The notes beneath the pieces are model-generated. The model did no database searches and was not told the origin of the DNA. It worked only from the letters and a program-made list of their open reading frames with translations. Below, piece by piece: positions 1 through 7,442 of a DNA stretch of 64,000 bases. The position numbers and the translations under genes are program-made. Every line of letters starts with the position of its first letter. The first letter of the stretch is position 1. This DNA is from Flavobacteriales bacterium. GTDB lineage: Bacteria > Bacteroidota > Bacteroidia > Flavobacteriales_F > PHOS-HE28. The DNA is taken from contig JAEUSU010000007.1 of NCBI GenBank assembly GCA_016788635.1, forward strand, positions 62,001 through 126,000, read 5' to 3'.

Positions 1-2
1 TG

Positions 3-587
3 GTGCAGGTGAACTGCTACTGGAACCGCGATGCCCGCTACTACAAGCCGGGCAGCTGGAAGGGTACGGCCGACTTGGACGGCGGCACGCTCTTCACCCA
101 GTTCAGCCACTTCATCGACATCATGTACTGGCTGTTCGGCGACATCAACGACATCCAGGGCAAGTTCGCCGACTTCAACCACAAGGACCTCACCGCCTTC
201 GAGGACAGCGGCCTGGTCACCTTCCGCTTCCGCAACGGCGGCATGGGCTGCCTCAATTACAGCACGGCGGTGTGGGACAAGAACCTGGAGAGCAGCATGA
301 CCATCATCGGCTCCAAGGGCAGCGTGAAGGTGGGCGGGCAATACATGGACCAGGTGGAGTACTGCCACATCGACGGATACACCATGCCGCAACTGGCGCC
401 CACCAACCCGGCCAACGATTACGGCCATTACAAGGGCAGCGCCAACAACCACGGCTACATCATCGACAACGTGGTGGATACCCTGAAGGGGCGCTCCACC
501 CTCACCACCAACGCGCTCGAGGGCTTGAAGGTGGTGGAGATCATTGAACGCATTTACCAGAAGAGGGATGAGCAGCAGTCTGTATGA
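3..587 (+). CDS. Gfo/Idh/MocA-family oxidoreductase, C-terminal part (cut by window edge)
   Basis: The window begins inside this gene and only about 194 C-terminal residues remain, so the N-terminal NAD-binding Rossmann fold is not visible. What is left looks like the Gfo/Idh/MocA C-terminal alpha/beta domain, with the GGTLFTQFSHFIDIMYW stretch near residues 27-43 typical of the family. The stop codon lies 20 bases inside the next gene, a UDP-sugar dehydrogenase, so the two are probably co-transcribed. That pairing recalls WbpB (UDP-N-acetylglucosaminuronate 3-dehydrogenase) next to WbpA in the di-N-acetylated uronic acid pathway. The WbpB role is inferred from context; the family call is firm. 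Confidence 0.85.
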   Translation: MQVNCYWNRDARYYKPGSWKGTADLDGGTLFTQFSHFIDIMYWLFGDINDIQGKFADFNHKDLTAFEDSGLVTFRFRNGGMGCLNYSTAVWDKNLESSMTIIGSKGSVKVGGQYMDQVEYCHIDGYTMPQLAPTNPANDYGHYKGSANNHGYIIDNVVDTLKGRSTLTTNALEGLKVVEIIERIYQKRDEQQSV

Positions 588-1869
588 CCGGCTATTGAAG
601 AAGGAAGCGAAACTGGCCGTGATCGGCCTGGGCTACGTAGGCCTGCCCATCGCCTTGGCCTTCGCCCGCAAGATCCGCGTGGTGGGCTTTGACATCAACC
701 AGAAGCGCGTGGACATGATGCGCCGCGGCGAGGACCCCAGCGATGAGCTCGGGCCCGAGGAGTTCGTGGGCTGCGATATCCACTTCACCGCCGACCTCAA
801 CGATCTGAGGGACGTGGAGTTCTTCATCGTGGCCGTGCCCACGCCGATCGACCAGCAGAACATCCCCGACCTGGGGCCGCTGCTGGGCGCCACGCGCACC
901 GTGGGCCAGGTGCTGAAACCCGGTGATGTGGTGGTGTATGAGAGCACCGTGTACCCCGGCTGCACCGAGGAGGATTGCGTGCCGCTGTTGGAAAGCCTCA
1001 GCGGCCTGAAGTACATCACCGACTTCAAAGTGGGCTACAGCCCGGAGCGCATCAACCCCGGCGACAAGGAACACACGCTGGAAAGCATCGTGAAGGTGAG
1101 CAGCGGCTGCGATCCCGACAGTGCGGAGATGATCGCAAAGGTCTATGAACTGGTGGTGAAGGCCGGTGTGCACCGAGCGGCCAGCATCAAGGTGGCCGAG
1201 GCCGCCAAGATCATCGAGAACACCCAGCGCGACGTGAACATCGCCCTGATCAACGAGCTCTCGATCATCTTCAACCGCATGGGCATCAACACCTACGATG
1301 TGCTGGAGGCCGCTGGCACGAAGTGGAACTTCCTCAAGTTCCAACCCGGCCTGGTGGGTGGACACTGCATCGGTGTGGACCCCTACTACCTGGTGTACAA
1401 GGCCAAGGAGCTCGGCTACCACGCGCAGATCATCGATGCCGGCCGCTTCGTGAACGACAGCATGGGCGGTTATGTGGCCAAGCAGACCGTGAAGCGGATC
1501 ATCTCCGCCGGCACCAACCCCGCCGATGCGCGCGTGCTGGTGATGGGCGCCACCTTCAAGGAGAACGTCACCGACATCCGCAACAGCAAGGTGGCCGACG
1601 TGGTGAACGAATTGAAGAGCTTCAGCTGCACGGTGGACGTGACCGACCCGCATGCCGATGCCGCCGAGGTGAAGCATGAGTATGGTTATGACCTGTCACC
1701 AGAGATGAAAGGCCCCTACGATGCCATCATCGTGGCCGTGAACCACGCCGAGTACGCCGGTAAGGACGAAGCCTGGTTCAAGGGCATGCTGAAACCCAAG
1801 GGGCTGCTGGTGGACCTCAAGGGCGTGTTCCGGAGCAAGGTGAAGGAGCTGCGGTATTGGAGCTTGTGA
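568..1869 (+). CDS. Nucleotide sugar dehydrogenase (UDP-N-acetylhexosamine 6-dehydrogenase, WbpA/TviB type)
   Basis: A 433-residue protein that should oxidise C6 of a UDP-N-acetylhexosamine to the uronic acid with two NAD+, for capsule, exopolysaccharide or O-antigen synthesis in the cytoplasm. The N-terminal Rossmann motif is GLGYVGLPIA, the central domain carries SPERINPGDK, and the catalytic cysteine sits in GGHCIGVDPYYL, all diagnostic of the UDP-glucose/GDP-mannose dehydrogenase family. The SPERINPGDK form favours the WbpA/TviB/WecC branch over UDP-glucose dehydrogenase. The frame is open to 544, but the ATG at 568 has AGAGG just upstream and is the better start. It overlaps the preceding oxidoreductase gene by 20 bases. 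Confidence 0.93.
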   Translation: MSSSLYDRLLKKEAKLAVIGLGYVGLPIALAFARKIRVVGFDINQKRVDMMRRGEDPSDELGPEEFVGCDIHFTADLNDLRDVEFFIVAVPTPIDQQNIPDLGPLLGATRTVGQVLKPGDVVVYESTVYPGCTEEDCVPLLESLSGLKYITDFKVGYSPERINPGDKEHTLESIVKVSSGCDPDSAEMIAKVYELVVKAGVHRAASIKVAEAAKIIENTQRDVNIALINELSIIFNRMGINTYDVLEAAGTKWNFLKFQPGLVGGHCIGVDPYYLVYKAKELGYHAQIIDAGRFVNDSMGGYVAKQTVKRIISAGTNPADARVLVMGATFKENVTDIRNSKVADVVNELKSFSCTVDVTDPHADAAEVKHEYGYDLSPEMKGPYDAIIVAVNHAEYAGKDEAWFKGMLKPKGLLVDLKGVFRSKVKELRYWSL

Positions 1870-1878
1870 AGAATTGAA

Positions 1879-1941
1879 CCACAGAGACACGGAGGTCACA
1901 GAGAAATAGAAGTGTGCACCGTGTCCTCTGTGCCTCTGTAG
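1879..1941. repeat. Imperfect inverted repeat of the ACCACAGAG type between two sugar genes
   Basis: The arms CCACAGAGACACGGAGG (1879-1895) and CCTCTGTGCCTCTGTAG (1925-1941) are reverse complements at 14 of 17 positions and could fold as a hairpin. Similar CACAGAG/CTCTGTG intergenic elements occur in many unrelated bacterial genomes. It fills most of the 86-base gap before rfbB. It may act as a terminator-like or mRNA-stabilising structure, or be a passive repeat. Confidence 0.6.
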
Positions 1942-1955
1942 TAGAATAAGGCAAC

Positions 1956-3014
1956 GTGGTGGAACGAAATATCCTCATCACCGGCGGCGCCGGGTTCATC
2001 GGCAGCCATGTCGTGCGCCGCTTCGTGACGAAGTACCCGCACTGCCACATCATCAATCTGGACCTGCTCACCTACGCGGGCAACCTGGAGAACCTGCGCG
2101 ATGTGGAAGGTGCGGCCAACTACACCTTCGTTCGCGCTGACATCCGCGATGCGGAGGCCATGCGAAGGGTATTCGCCGACCACGGCATCACCGATGTGAT
2201 CCACCTTGCTGCAGAGAGCCATGTGGACCGCAGCATCAGCGACCCGATGAGCTTCGTCACCACCAACGTGATCGGCACGGTGAACCTGCTCAATGCGGCA
2301 CGCGAGGCATGGAAGGGCGCTTTCGAGGGGAGGCGGTTCTATCATGTCTCCACCGATGAGGTCTATGGCTCGTTACACGATGACAGCCTCTTCCTGGAGA
2401 CCACGCCCTACGATCCGCAAAGCCCGTACAGCGCCAGCAAGGCCAGCAGCGACCACTTCGTGCGGGCATATGGCAACACCTACAAGCTGCCCTTCGTCAT
2501 CACGAACTGCAGCAACAACTACGGCAGTCACCAGTTCCCCGAGAAGTTGATCCCGCTCATGATCAATAACATCCGCACGAACAAGCCGCTGCCGGTCTAT
2601 GGCAAGGGCGAGAACGTGCGCGACTGGTTGTGGGTGGAGGACCATGCATCGGCCATCGACACGGTGTTCCACGCCGGGGTCAACGGCGAGACCTACAACA
2701 TCGGCGGGCACAACGAGTGGAAGAACATCGACCTGGTCCACCTGCTCTGCTCCATCATGGACCGCAAGCTGGGCCGCGCGGCAGGGGAGAGCGCCAGGCT
2801 CATCACCTACGTCACCGACCGCGCCGGGCACGACCTGCGCTACGCGATCGATGCCGGTAAGATCGAGCGCGAGCTGGGGTGGAAGCCATCCATCACCTTC
2901 GAGCAGGGCTTGGAGCGCACGGTGGACTGGTACCTGGCCAACACCGAATGGCTGGAGCACGTGACCAGTGGCGCGTACCAGCAATACTACCAGGAGCACT
3001 ACGCGCAACGCTGA
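1956..3014 (+). CDS. rfbB: dTDP-glucose 4,6-dehydratase
   Basis: A 352-residue short-chain dehydrogenase of the extended class that converts dTDP-glucose to dTDP-4-keto-6-deoxyglucose, the precursor of dTDP-rhamnose and related sugars. Visible are the NAD-binding motif GGAGFIG near residue 10, HVSTDEVYG with the catalytic Thr-Asp-Glu region, the YSASKASSDH active-site Tyr-xxx-Lys, and the NNYGSHQFPEKLIP stretch typical of RfbB. Length fits the family. It starts with GTG; a second GTG follows directly at 1959. The partner rfbA lies 28 kb away at 30773, and rfbC and rfbD are not in the window. Confidence 0.95.
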   Translation: MVERNILITGGAGFIGSHVVRRFVTKYPHCHIINLDLLTYAGNLENLRDVEGAANYTFVRADIRDAEAMRRVFADHGITDVIHLAAESHVDRSISDPMSFVTTNVIGTVNLLNAAREAWKGAFEGRRFYHVSTDEVYGSLHDDSLFLETTPYDPQSPYSASKASSDHFVRAYGNTYKLPFVITNCSNNYGSHQFPEKLIPLMINNIRTNKPLPVYGKGENVRDWLWVEDHASAIDTVFHAGVNGETYNIGGHNEWKNIDLVHLLCSIMDRKLGRAAGESARLITYVTDRAGHDLRYAIDAGKIERELGWKPSITFEQGLERTVDWYLANTEWLEHVTSGAYQQYYQEHYAQR

Positions 3015-3016
3015 CC

Positions 3017-3766
3017 ATGGGATTGTTCAGCAGACTTTTCGGCAGGAGCGGACCCGGCCTGGGCCCGGCCGATCTTTCCGTGCTGCGCTGCGATGTCCAT
3101 TCCCACTTCATCCCGGGCATTGATGACGGTGCGCAGAACATGGAGCAGAGCATGGAGCTGCTGCGGTCCATGGATGAACTGGGCTACCGCAAGGTGATCA
3201 CCACGCCGCACGTGATGTCGGATGGCTACCGCAACACACGCGAGGACATCCTGGGCGGTCTGGAGAAGTTGCGGGCCGAAGTAGCGCGGACAGGTCTGGC
3301 GATCGAAGTGGATGCCGCAGCGGAGTATTACCTGGACCACGAGCTGGAGCAGAAGGTGATGCGGCGTGAGGTGCTCACCTTCGGGAACGACATGCTCCTG
3401 TTCGAGCTGCCCTTCATCAGCGAACCGGCCATATTGCTGAACGTGATCTTCCAGATGCAGACCCAGGGCTACCGGCCCGTGCTCGCGCATCCGGAGCGCT
3501 ATGCCTTCTGGTACAACGACCTTTCCAAGTACGAGCGGCTGAAGGAGCGCGGCGTGCTGTTCCAGTTGAACACCGTAGCGCTGTGTGGTGCCTACGGCGT
3601 GCAGGCGAAGCGCATAGCCGAAAAGCTCATAGACAACGGGTGGTACGAGTTGCTTGGCAGCGACTGCCACAACATGAACCACGTGGAGGCCCTGCGCAAC
3701 ACCCTGCAGGAACCCTATCTCCACAAGATCATCGGGAGTGGGAAGCTGCTGAACGCGGGGTTGTAA
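3017..3766 (+). CDS. CpsB/CapC-family tyrosine-protein phosphatase (PHP domain)
   Basis: A 249-residue metal-dependent phosphatase of the PHP superfamily. Relatives (CpsB, YwqE) dephosphorylate the tyrosine kinase that controls capsule or exopolysaccharide export. Metal-ligand motifs are in order: HSHFIPGIDDG near the N-terminus, TTPHV, LAHPERY and GSDCHN. The reading frame is open further upstream inside rfbB, but the ATG at 3017, two bases after the rfbB stop, matches the family start. Tight spacing to rfbB suggests one operon. No tyrosine kinase or polysaccharide export gene is in view, so its substrate is inferred from the family. Confidence 0.9.
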   Translation: MGLFSRLFGRSGPGLGPADLSVLRCDVHSHFIPGIDDGAQNMEQSMELLRSMDELGYRKVITTPHVMSDGYRNTREDILGGLEKLRAEVARTGLAIEVDAAAEYYLDHELEQKVMRREVLTFGNDMLLFELPFISEPAILLNVIFQMQTQGYRPVLAHPERYAFWYNDLSKYERLKERGVLFQLNTVALCGAYGVQAKRIAEKLIDNGWYELLGSDCHNMNHVEALRNTLQEPYLHKIIGSGKLLNAGL

Positions 3767-3775
3767 GCCCCGGGC

Positions 3776-4012
3776 TCACTTCAAGATCGTCCGCGTGACA
3801 CGCAGGCAGATGGCAAGGAGTATCAAGGCCACTGCCACATCGAACGCGTATATGAAGGTGTGCTCCTTGACCCACCCGCTCAGAAAGGCTTGATGTATCG
3901 CGAACGGGATGAAGTTGAGAAAACATCCCGGACGCAGTGACCAGAGCAGAAAGATCGTGGGCGGGATGGCTGCCAGTGCGAAGCGAAGCACACGGAGCTT
4001 CTTCCAGCTCAC
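3776..4012 (-). CDS. Small two-helix membrane protein overlapping fabD
   Basis: A 78-residue protein starting at GTG 4012, whose start codon overlaps the fabD stop in a GTGA arrangement, so translation is probably coupled to fabD. Two hydrophobic segments are evident, around residues 8-27 and 58-74, joined by a short loop with FIPFAIHQAFL; the C-terminus is basic. I do not recognise a family. It is the last gene of the minus-strand pterin/fabD group and ends nine bases from the convergent phosphatase gene. The GTG start is chosen because the frame further upstream runs antisense-like through fabD in another frame. Confidence 0.6.
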   Translation of the reverse strand: MSWKKLRVLRFALAAIPPTIFLLWSLRPGCFLNFIPFAIHQAFLSGWVKEHTFIYAFDVAVALILLAICLRVTRTILK

Positions 4013-4881
4013 GCGGCCGCCGTCTCCAACTCCCGGCTCACCTTCTTGAAAAGGCCTTGCAGCACGTTGCCTGGGCCCACCTCGGTCACTTTGTTGGCGC
4101 CATCGGTCAGCATCTGCTGCATGGTCTGCGTCCAGCGCACGGGTGCGGTTAGCTGTGCGATCAGGTTCGCCTTGATGCGGGCCGGGTCGCGATGCGGACG
4201 GGCGTCCACGTTCTGGTACACCGGGCAACGCGGGTCCACGATGGGTGTGGTCTGGATCGCCAGGGCCAGCTCGGCACGGGCGGGTTCCATCAACGGGCTG
4301 TGGAAGGCGCCACCCACGGGCAGCACCAGTGCGCGTTTGGCACCGGCTGCCTTCAGTGCCTCACAGGCCTTGTTCACGGCGTCCACCGTGCCGCTGATCA
4401 CCAGCTGTCCGGGGCAGTTGTAGTTGGCCGGTACCACGCCGGGGATGCCGGCACACACCTCCTCCACCTTCGCGTCCTCCAAGCCCAGGATGGCCGCCAT
4501 GGTGCCGGGTTCGGCCTCGCATGCGGCCTGCATGGCGTTGGCGCGCGCGGCCACCAGCTTCAACCCATCGCCGAACTCCATGGCGCCCGCCGTCACCAGC
4601 GCACTGAACTCGCCGAGCGAATGGCCCGCCACCATGTCCGGCTGGAAGGCATTGCCCATGGTCTTGGCCTTCACCACACTGTGCAGGAAGATGGCCGGTT
4701 GGGTGACGTTCGTACGCTTGAGGTCCTCTTCGCTGCCCGAGAACATCACATCGGTGATGCGGAAGCCGAGGATCTCGTTCGCATGCTCGAACCAGATGCG
4801 TGCGTTCGCATCGTGCTGGTAGAGGTCCAGCCCCATGCCGGGGTGCTGGCTGCCTTGCCCGGGGAAGACGTAGGCGTTCAT
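4009..4881 (-). CDS. fabD: Malonyl-CoA:ACP transacylase
   Basis: A 290-residue enzyme that moves malonyl from CoA to acyl carrier protein, the entry step of type II fatty acid synthesis. The N-terminal FPGQGSQ motif, the nucleophile serine in GHSLGEFSAL (Ser88) and the downstream GGAFHSPLM histidine region are all present, and length is normal. It lies 48 bases downstream of a BI-1 family gene on the same strand and is followed by a small membrane protein gene overlapping its stop. In many Bacteroidota fabD is not with the other fab genes, and none are visible here. Confidence 0.97.
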   Translation of the reverse strand: MNAYVFPGQGSQHPGMGLDLYQHDANARIWFEHANEILGFRITDVMFSGSEEDLKRTNVTQPAIFLHSVVKAKTMGNAFQPDMVAGHSLGEFSALVTAGAMEFGDGLKLVAARANAMQAACEAEPGTMAAILGLEDAKVEEVCAGIPGVVPANYNCPGQLVISGTVDAVNKACEALKAAGAKRALVLPVGGAFHSPLMEPARAELALAIQTTPIVDPRCPVYQNVDARPHRDPARIKANLIAQLTAPVRWTQTMQQMLTDGANKVTEVGPGNVLQGLFKKVSRELETAAA

Positions 4882-4929
4882 TGAAGGGGTGGGTTTGGTT
4901 GCGGTTACTGCACGGAGTGATGCCCAGGA

Positions 4930-5664
4930 TCAATCGCGGCGGCCACCGAAGAGGCGCAGCAGCATCAGGAAGAGGTTGAGGAAATCGAGGTAGAGGCTGA
5001 GCGCGCCCATGAGGGCCATTTTTTGTGCGGTTTCCGTTCCGGTGGCCACGGTCTCACCCATGCGCTTCAGCTTCTGCATGTCATAGGCGGTGAGGCCAGT
5101 GAAGATCACCACGCCGATGATGCTCACCACGTAGTTCATCGCGGAGCTTTTCAGGAACATGTTCACCAGGGAGGCGATGATGATGCCCACCAGGCCGATC
5201 ATGAGGATGCTGCCCATCTTGGTGAGGTCCGTCTTGGTGGTGTACCCCGCCACGGCCATGATGCCGAAAACCACGGCCGTGATGAAGAACACATTGGCGA
5301 TGGTGCTGCCCGCGTAAACCAGGAAGATGTAGGAGAGGCTCATGCCCGTGACCGCCGAATAGAGCAGGAAGATGCCCAGCAACGCCGGCCCGCTGAGGCG
5401 CTCCACCATGCCGCCCATGAGCAGTACCAGCCCGAGGGGAGCCAGGAGCACCACCCATCCGAGAATGGTCTGGCTGCCCGTTTCGAGGTCGATCAATCTG
5501 CCGATCAGCGACAGGTCGTGACCGAACCACCAGGCCATGCCGCCGCTGATGACCATGGCCAGTGCCATGTAGGTAAAGACCTGCGAGAGGAAGGTGCGCA
5601 CGCTGGCATAGGCGCCGCTGCCAATGAACGGGGTGTTGCTGTACGGAAGGGGCTGCTGTTCCAT
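4930..5664 (-). CDS. Bax inhibitor-1 / YccA-family membrane protein
   Basis: A 244-residue polytopic inner-membrane protein with about seven hydrophobic segments. The family (BI-1, YccA, YetJ) includes pH-sensitive calcium leak channels and proteins that modulate FtsH proteolysis. Family features are the N-terminal cytosolic arm ahead of helix 1, the GLTAYDMQKLKRM stretch and the C-terminal LYLDFLNLFLMLLRLFG. The ATG at 5664 follows the folE stop by eight bases, which supports co-transcription. A longer upstream open frame only shadows folE. The physiological role in this organism is unknown. Confidence 0.9.
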   Translation of the reverse strand: MEQQPLPYSNTPFIGSGAYASVRTFLSQVFTYMALAMVISGGMAWWFGHDLSLIGRLIDLETGSQTILGWVVLLAPLGLVLLMGGMVERLSGPALLGIFLLYSAVTGMSLSYIFLVYAGSTIANVFFITAVVFGIMAVAGYTTKTDLTKMGSILMIGLVGIIIASLVNMFLKSSAMNYVVSIIGVVIFTGLTAYDMQKLKRMGETVATGTETAQKMALMGALSLYLDFLNLFLMLLRLFGGRRD

Positions 5665-5672
5665 GGGGGGAT

Positions 5673-6302
5673 TCAGATATGCTTGTTGCGCACGAGCTGG
5701 ATGAACTCCTCGCGGGTGCGGTTGTCGCTGAGAAAGATACCGGTGAAGGCGCTGGTGGTGGTGGTGGAGTTCTGTTTTTGCACACCCCGCATCTGCATGC
5801 ACAGGTGCGAAGCCTCGATGACCACGGCCACGCCCAGGGGCCGCAACGCATCGTGCAGGCAGTCGCGGATCTCGTTGGTGAGCCGTTCCTGCACCTGCAG
5901 GCGCCGGGCGAAGGCGTCCACCACACGCGGGATCTTGCTGAGGCCCACAATGCGGCCATCGGGCACGTAGGCGATGTGGGCCTTGCCGAAAAAGGGGAGC
6001 ATGTGGTGCTCACACATGCTGTAGAGCTCAATGTCCTTCACCAGCACCATCTGGCTGTAGTCCTCGGTGAACAAGGCGCTCCGGAGGATCTCGGCCGGGT
6101 CCAGGTCGTAGCCGTGCGTGAGGTATTGCAGGGCCTTGGCCACGCGCTCGGGCGTCTTCTTCAGGCCCTCGCGCTGGGGGTCCTCACCGATGGCCTCCAG
6201 GATGTGCCCGTAGTGCCCGGCAATACGATCGATGAGCGCCGGATCGTACTGGTCGATCCGCTCGTAGCCTTCACCCGTGGGTTCGTGTTCCCTACTCACC
6301 AT
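5673..6302 (-). CDS. folE: GTP cyclohydrolase I
   Basis: Converts GTP to 7,8-dihydroneopterin triphosphate, the first step to folate, queuosine or tetrahydrobiopterin. The zinc-binding [10 protein letters not shown] motif and the later cysteine in SHLCMQMRG are present, as is the C-terminal SAFTGIF motif. The chosen ATG at 6302 has GGAG four bases upstream and gives 209 residues; an in-frame ATG at 6314 is the alternative. It overlaps the 3' end of the upstream 6-pyruvoyltetrahydropterin synthase homologue by 11 bases, so the enzymes that make and use dihydroneopterin triphosphate are translated together. Confidence 0.96.
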   Translation of the reverse strand: MVSREHEPTGEGYERIDQYDPALIDRIAGHYGHILEAIGEDPQREGLKKTPERVAKALQYLTHGYDLDPAEILRSALFTEDYSQMVLVKDIELYSMCEHHMLPFFGKAHIAYVPDGRIVGLSKIPRVVDAFARRLQVQERLTNEIRDCLHDALRPLGVAVVIEASHLCMQMRGVQKQNSTTTTSAFTGIFLSDNRTREEFIQLVRNKHI

Positions 6303-6711
6303 GGTACTCCGCATAATTGTTCTCGGTCTCCTCCACCTTCACGGTCACCAGCCGCACGCCCAGCTCGCGTACCGGTTCCACCAGTTGCTCCCAGATGGCC
6401 AGGCACAGGTTCTCCGTGCTGCTGTACCGGCCTTTCATGAAGGGCACGTCCACGTCGATGTTCTTGTGGTCCAGGTGGTCGATCACACGTTCCTTGATGA
6501 TACGGCTCAGCAGGCTCAGGTCAGTCACGAAGCTGGTCTCCGGATCGGGTTCGCCGGCCACGGTGACCCACAACACGTAGTTGTGCCCATGGCCGCTGGG
6601 GTTGGAGCACTTGCCGAAGACCGCGAGGTTCTTCTCCGCGCTCCAGTCCGGACGGGCCAGGCGATGGGAAGCGGAGAACCGCTCGCGGCGGGTGATGTGT
6701 ACCTGAGGCAT
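6292..6711 (-). CDS. 6-pyruvoyltetrahydropterin synthase / QueD family protein
   Basis: A 139-residue enzyme of the PTPS/QueD fold, acting on dihydroneopterin triphosphate to give 6-pyruvoyl- or 6-carboxy-tetrahydropterin. Zinc ligands are seen at His16 (FSASHRL) and in HGHNY (His41, His43), the catalytic Cys is Cys35 in [14 protein letters not shown], and VEETENN supplies the pterin-binding Glu. Whether it serves queuosine or pterin cofactor synthesis cannot be told, because no other que genes are near. It heads a likely five-gene operon (PTPS, folE, BI-1, fabD, small membrane protein) with a -7 element 18 bases before the ATG. Confidence 0.92.
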   Translation of the reverse strand: MPQVHITRRERFSASHRLARPDWSAEKNLAVFGKCSNPSGHGHNYVLWVTVAGEPDPETSFVTDLSLLSRIIKERVIDHLDHKNIDVDVPFMKGRYSSTENLCLAIWEQLVEPVRELGVRLVTVKVEETENNYAEYHGE

Positions 6712-6729
6712 GGTACGCGGGCAGGGGCA

Positions 6730-6737
6730 CGAAGATA
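6730..6737 (-). promoter_or_regulatory. Bacteroidota -7 promoter element, TATCTTCG
   Basis: Read on the minus strand the octamer is TATCTTCG, one base from the Bacteroidota consensus TAnnTTTG. It ends 18 bases before the ATG of the PTPS gene. An identical octamer precedes the M23 peptidase gene at 13805-13812. Confidence 0.6.
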
Positions 6738-6772
6738 GCCGGGGATCACCGGCCGGAAGGGGGAGTGGCCCG

Positions 6773-6780
6773 TACTTTCG
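6773..6780 (+). promoter_or_regulatory. -7 promoter element, TACTTTCG
   Basis: TACTTTCG ends eight bases before the ATG at 6789, so the mRNA should start at or almost at that ATG. It also rules against an upstream GTG at 6765 as the methyltransferase start, because that codon would lie upstream of the -7 element. Confidence 0.6.
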
Positions 6781-6788
6781 CCGCCGTC

Positions 6789-7439
6789 ATGAGCGGCACG
6801 CACAGGCTTTACAAGCGCTATTTCGAGGTCACCTATCAGGACCTGGGCAAGCGCGGTGGGGTATGGGATGCCCTGGTGAGCCACCTGCAGCGCCACGTAC
6901 CATCGGATGCGGCGGTGCTCGACCTGGGGGCGGGCTATTGCGTCTTCATCAACCGCATCAAGGCCGGGGAACGCCATGCATTGGACCTCAACCCCCGGCT
7001 TGCGGAGCATTGCGCGCCCGGTGTGATGCCGCACGTGGGCGACGTCTCCGACCTGTCCATGTTCCGGGACGGCACCCTGGACGTGGTCTTCGCCAGCAAT
7101 CTGCTCGAACACCTGGATGATGAGCCGCTGGCAGCCACACTGGCCGAAGTGCACCGGGTGTTGCGCAGCGGTGGGCGCTTCATCGTCATGCAGCCCAATT
7201 TCACCTATGCCTACCGCAACTACTTCGACGATTTCACCCACCGCCGCATCTTCACCCATGTTTCGCTGCGTGATGTGTTGAGGGCGGAAGGCTTCGACGT
7301 GGAGGTGATCCGCCCCCGCTTCCTGCCCTACAGCATGCGTTCCAGCCTGCCTGCCCATCCGCTGTTGGTGAAGCTGTACCTGTGGTCGCCCATCAAGCCC
7401 TTCGCCGGGCAGATGTTGTTGGTGGTGCGCAAGCCTTGA
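6789..7439 (+). CDS. Class I SAM-dependent methyltransferase
   Basis: A 216-residue protein of the Methyltransf_11 type. Motif I is VLDLGAGYCVFINRI near residue 40, followed by an acidic residue region (HALDLNP) and the post-motif FASNLLEHLDD and VHRVLRSGGRFIVMQPN, all typical of SAM binding. The substrate is unknown. It is followed with a three-base gap by a GT39-like membrane protein and then a GT2 transferase, so it probably acts on a lipid-linked or surface glycan. The start at ATG 6789 is preferred over GTG 6765 because a -7 element lies between them. Confidence 0.85.
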   Translation: MSGTHRLYKRYFEVTYQDLGKRGGVWDALVSHLQRHVPSDAAVLDLGAGYCVFINRIKAGERHALDLNPRLAEHCAPGVMPHVGDVSDLSMFRDGTLDVVFASNLLEHLDDEPLAATLAEVHRVLRSGGRFIVMQPNFTYAYRNYFDDFTHRRIFTHVSLRDVLRAEGFDVEVIRPRFLPYSMRSSLPAHPLLVKLYLWSPIKPFAGQMLLVVRKP

Positions 7440-7442
7440 TCC

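Noticed and set aside
592-1677. Open frame of 361 codons on the minus strand
   Set aside because: Antisense to the UDP-sugar dehydrogenase, with a His/Val-rich shadow composition.
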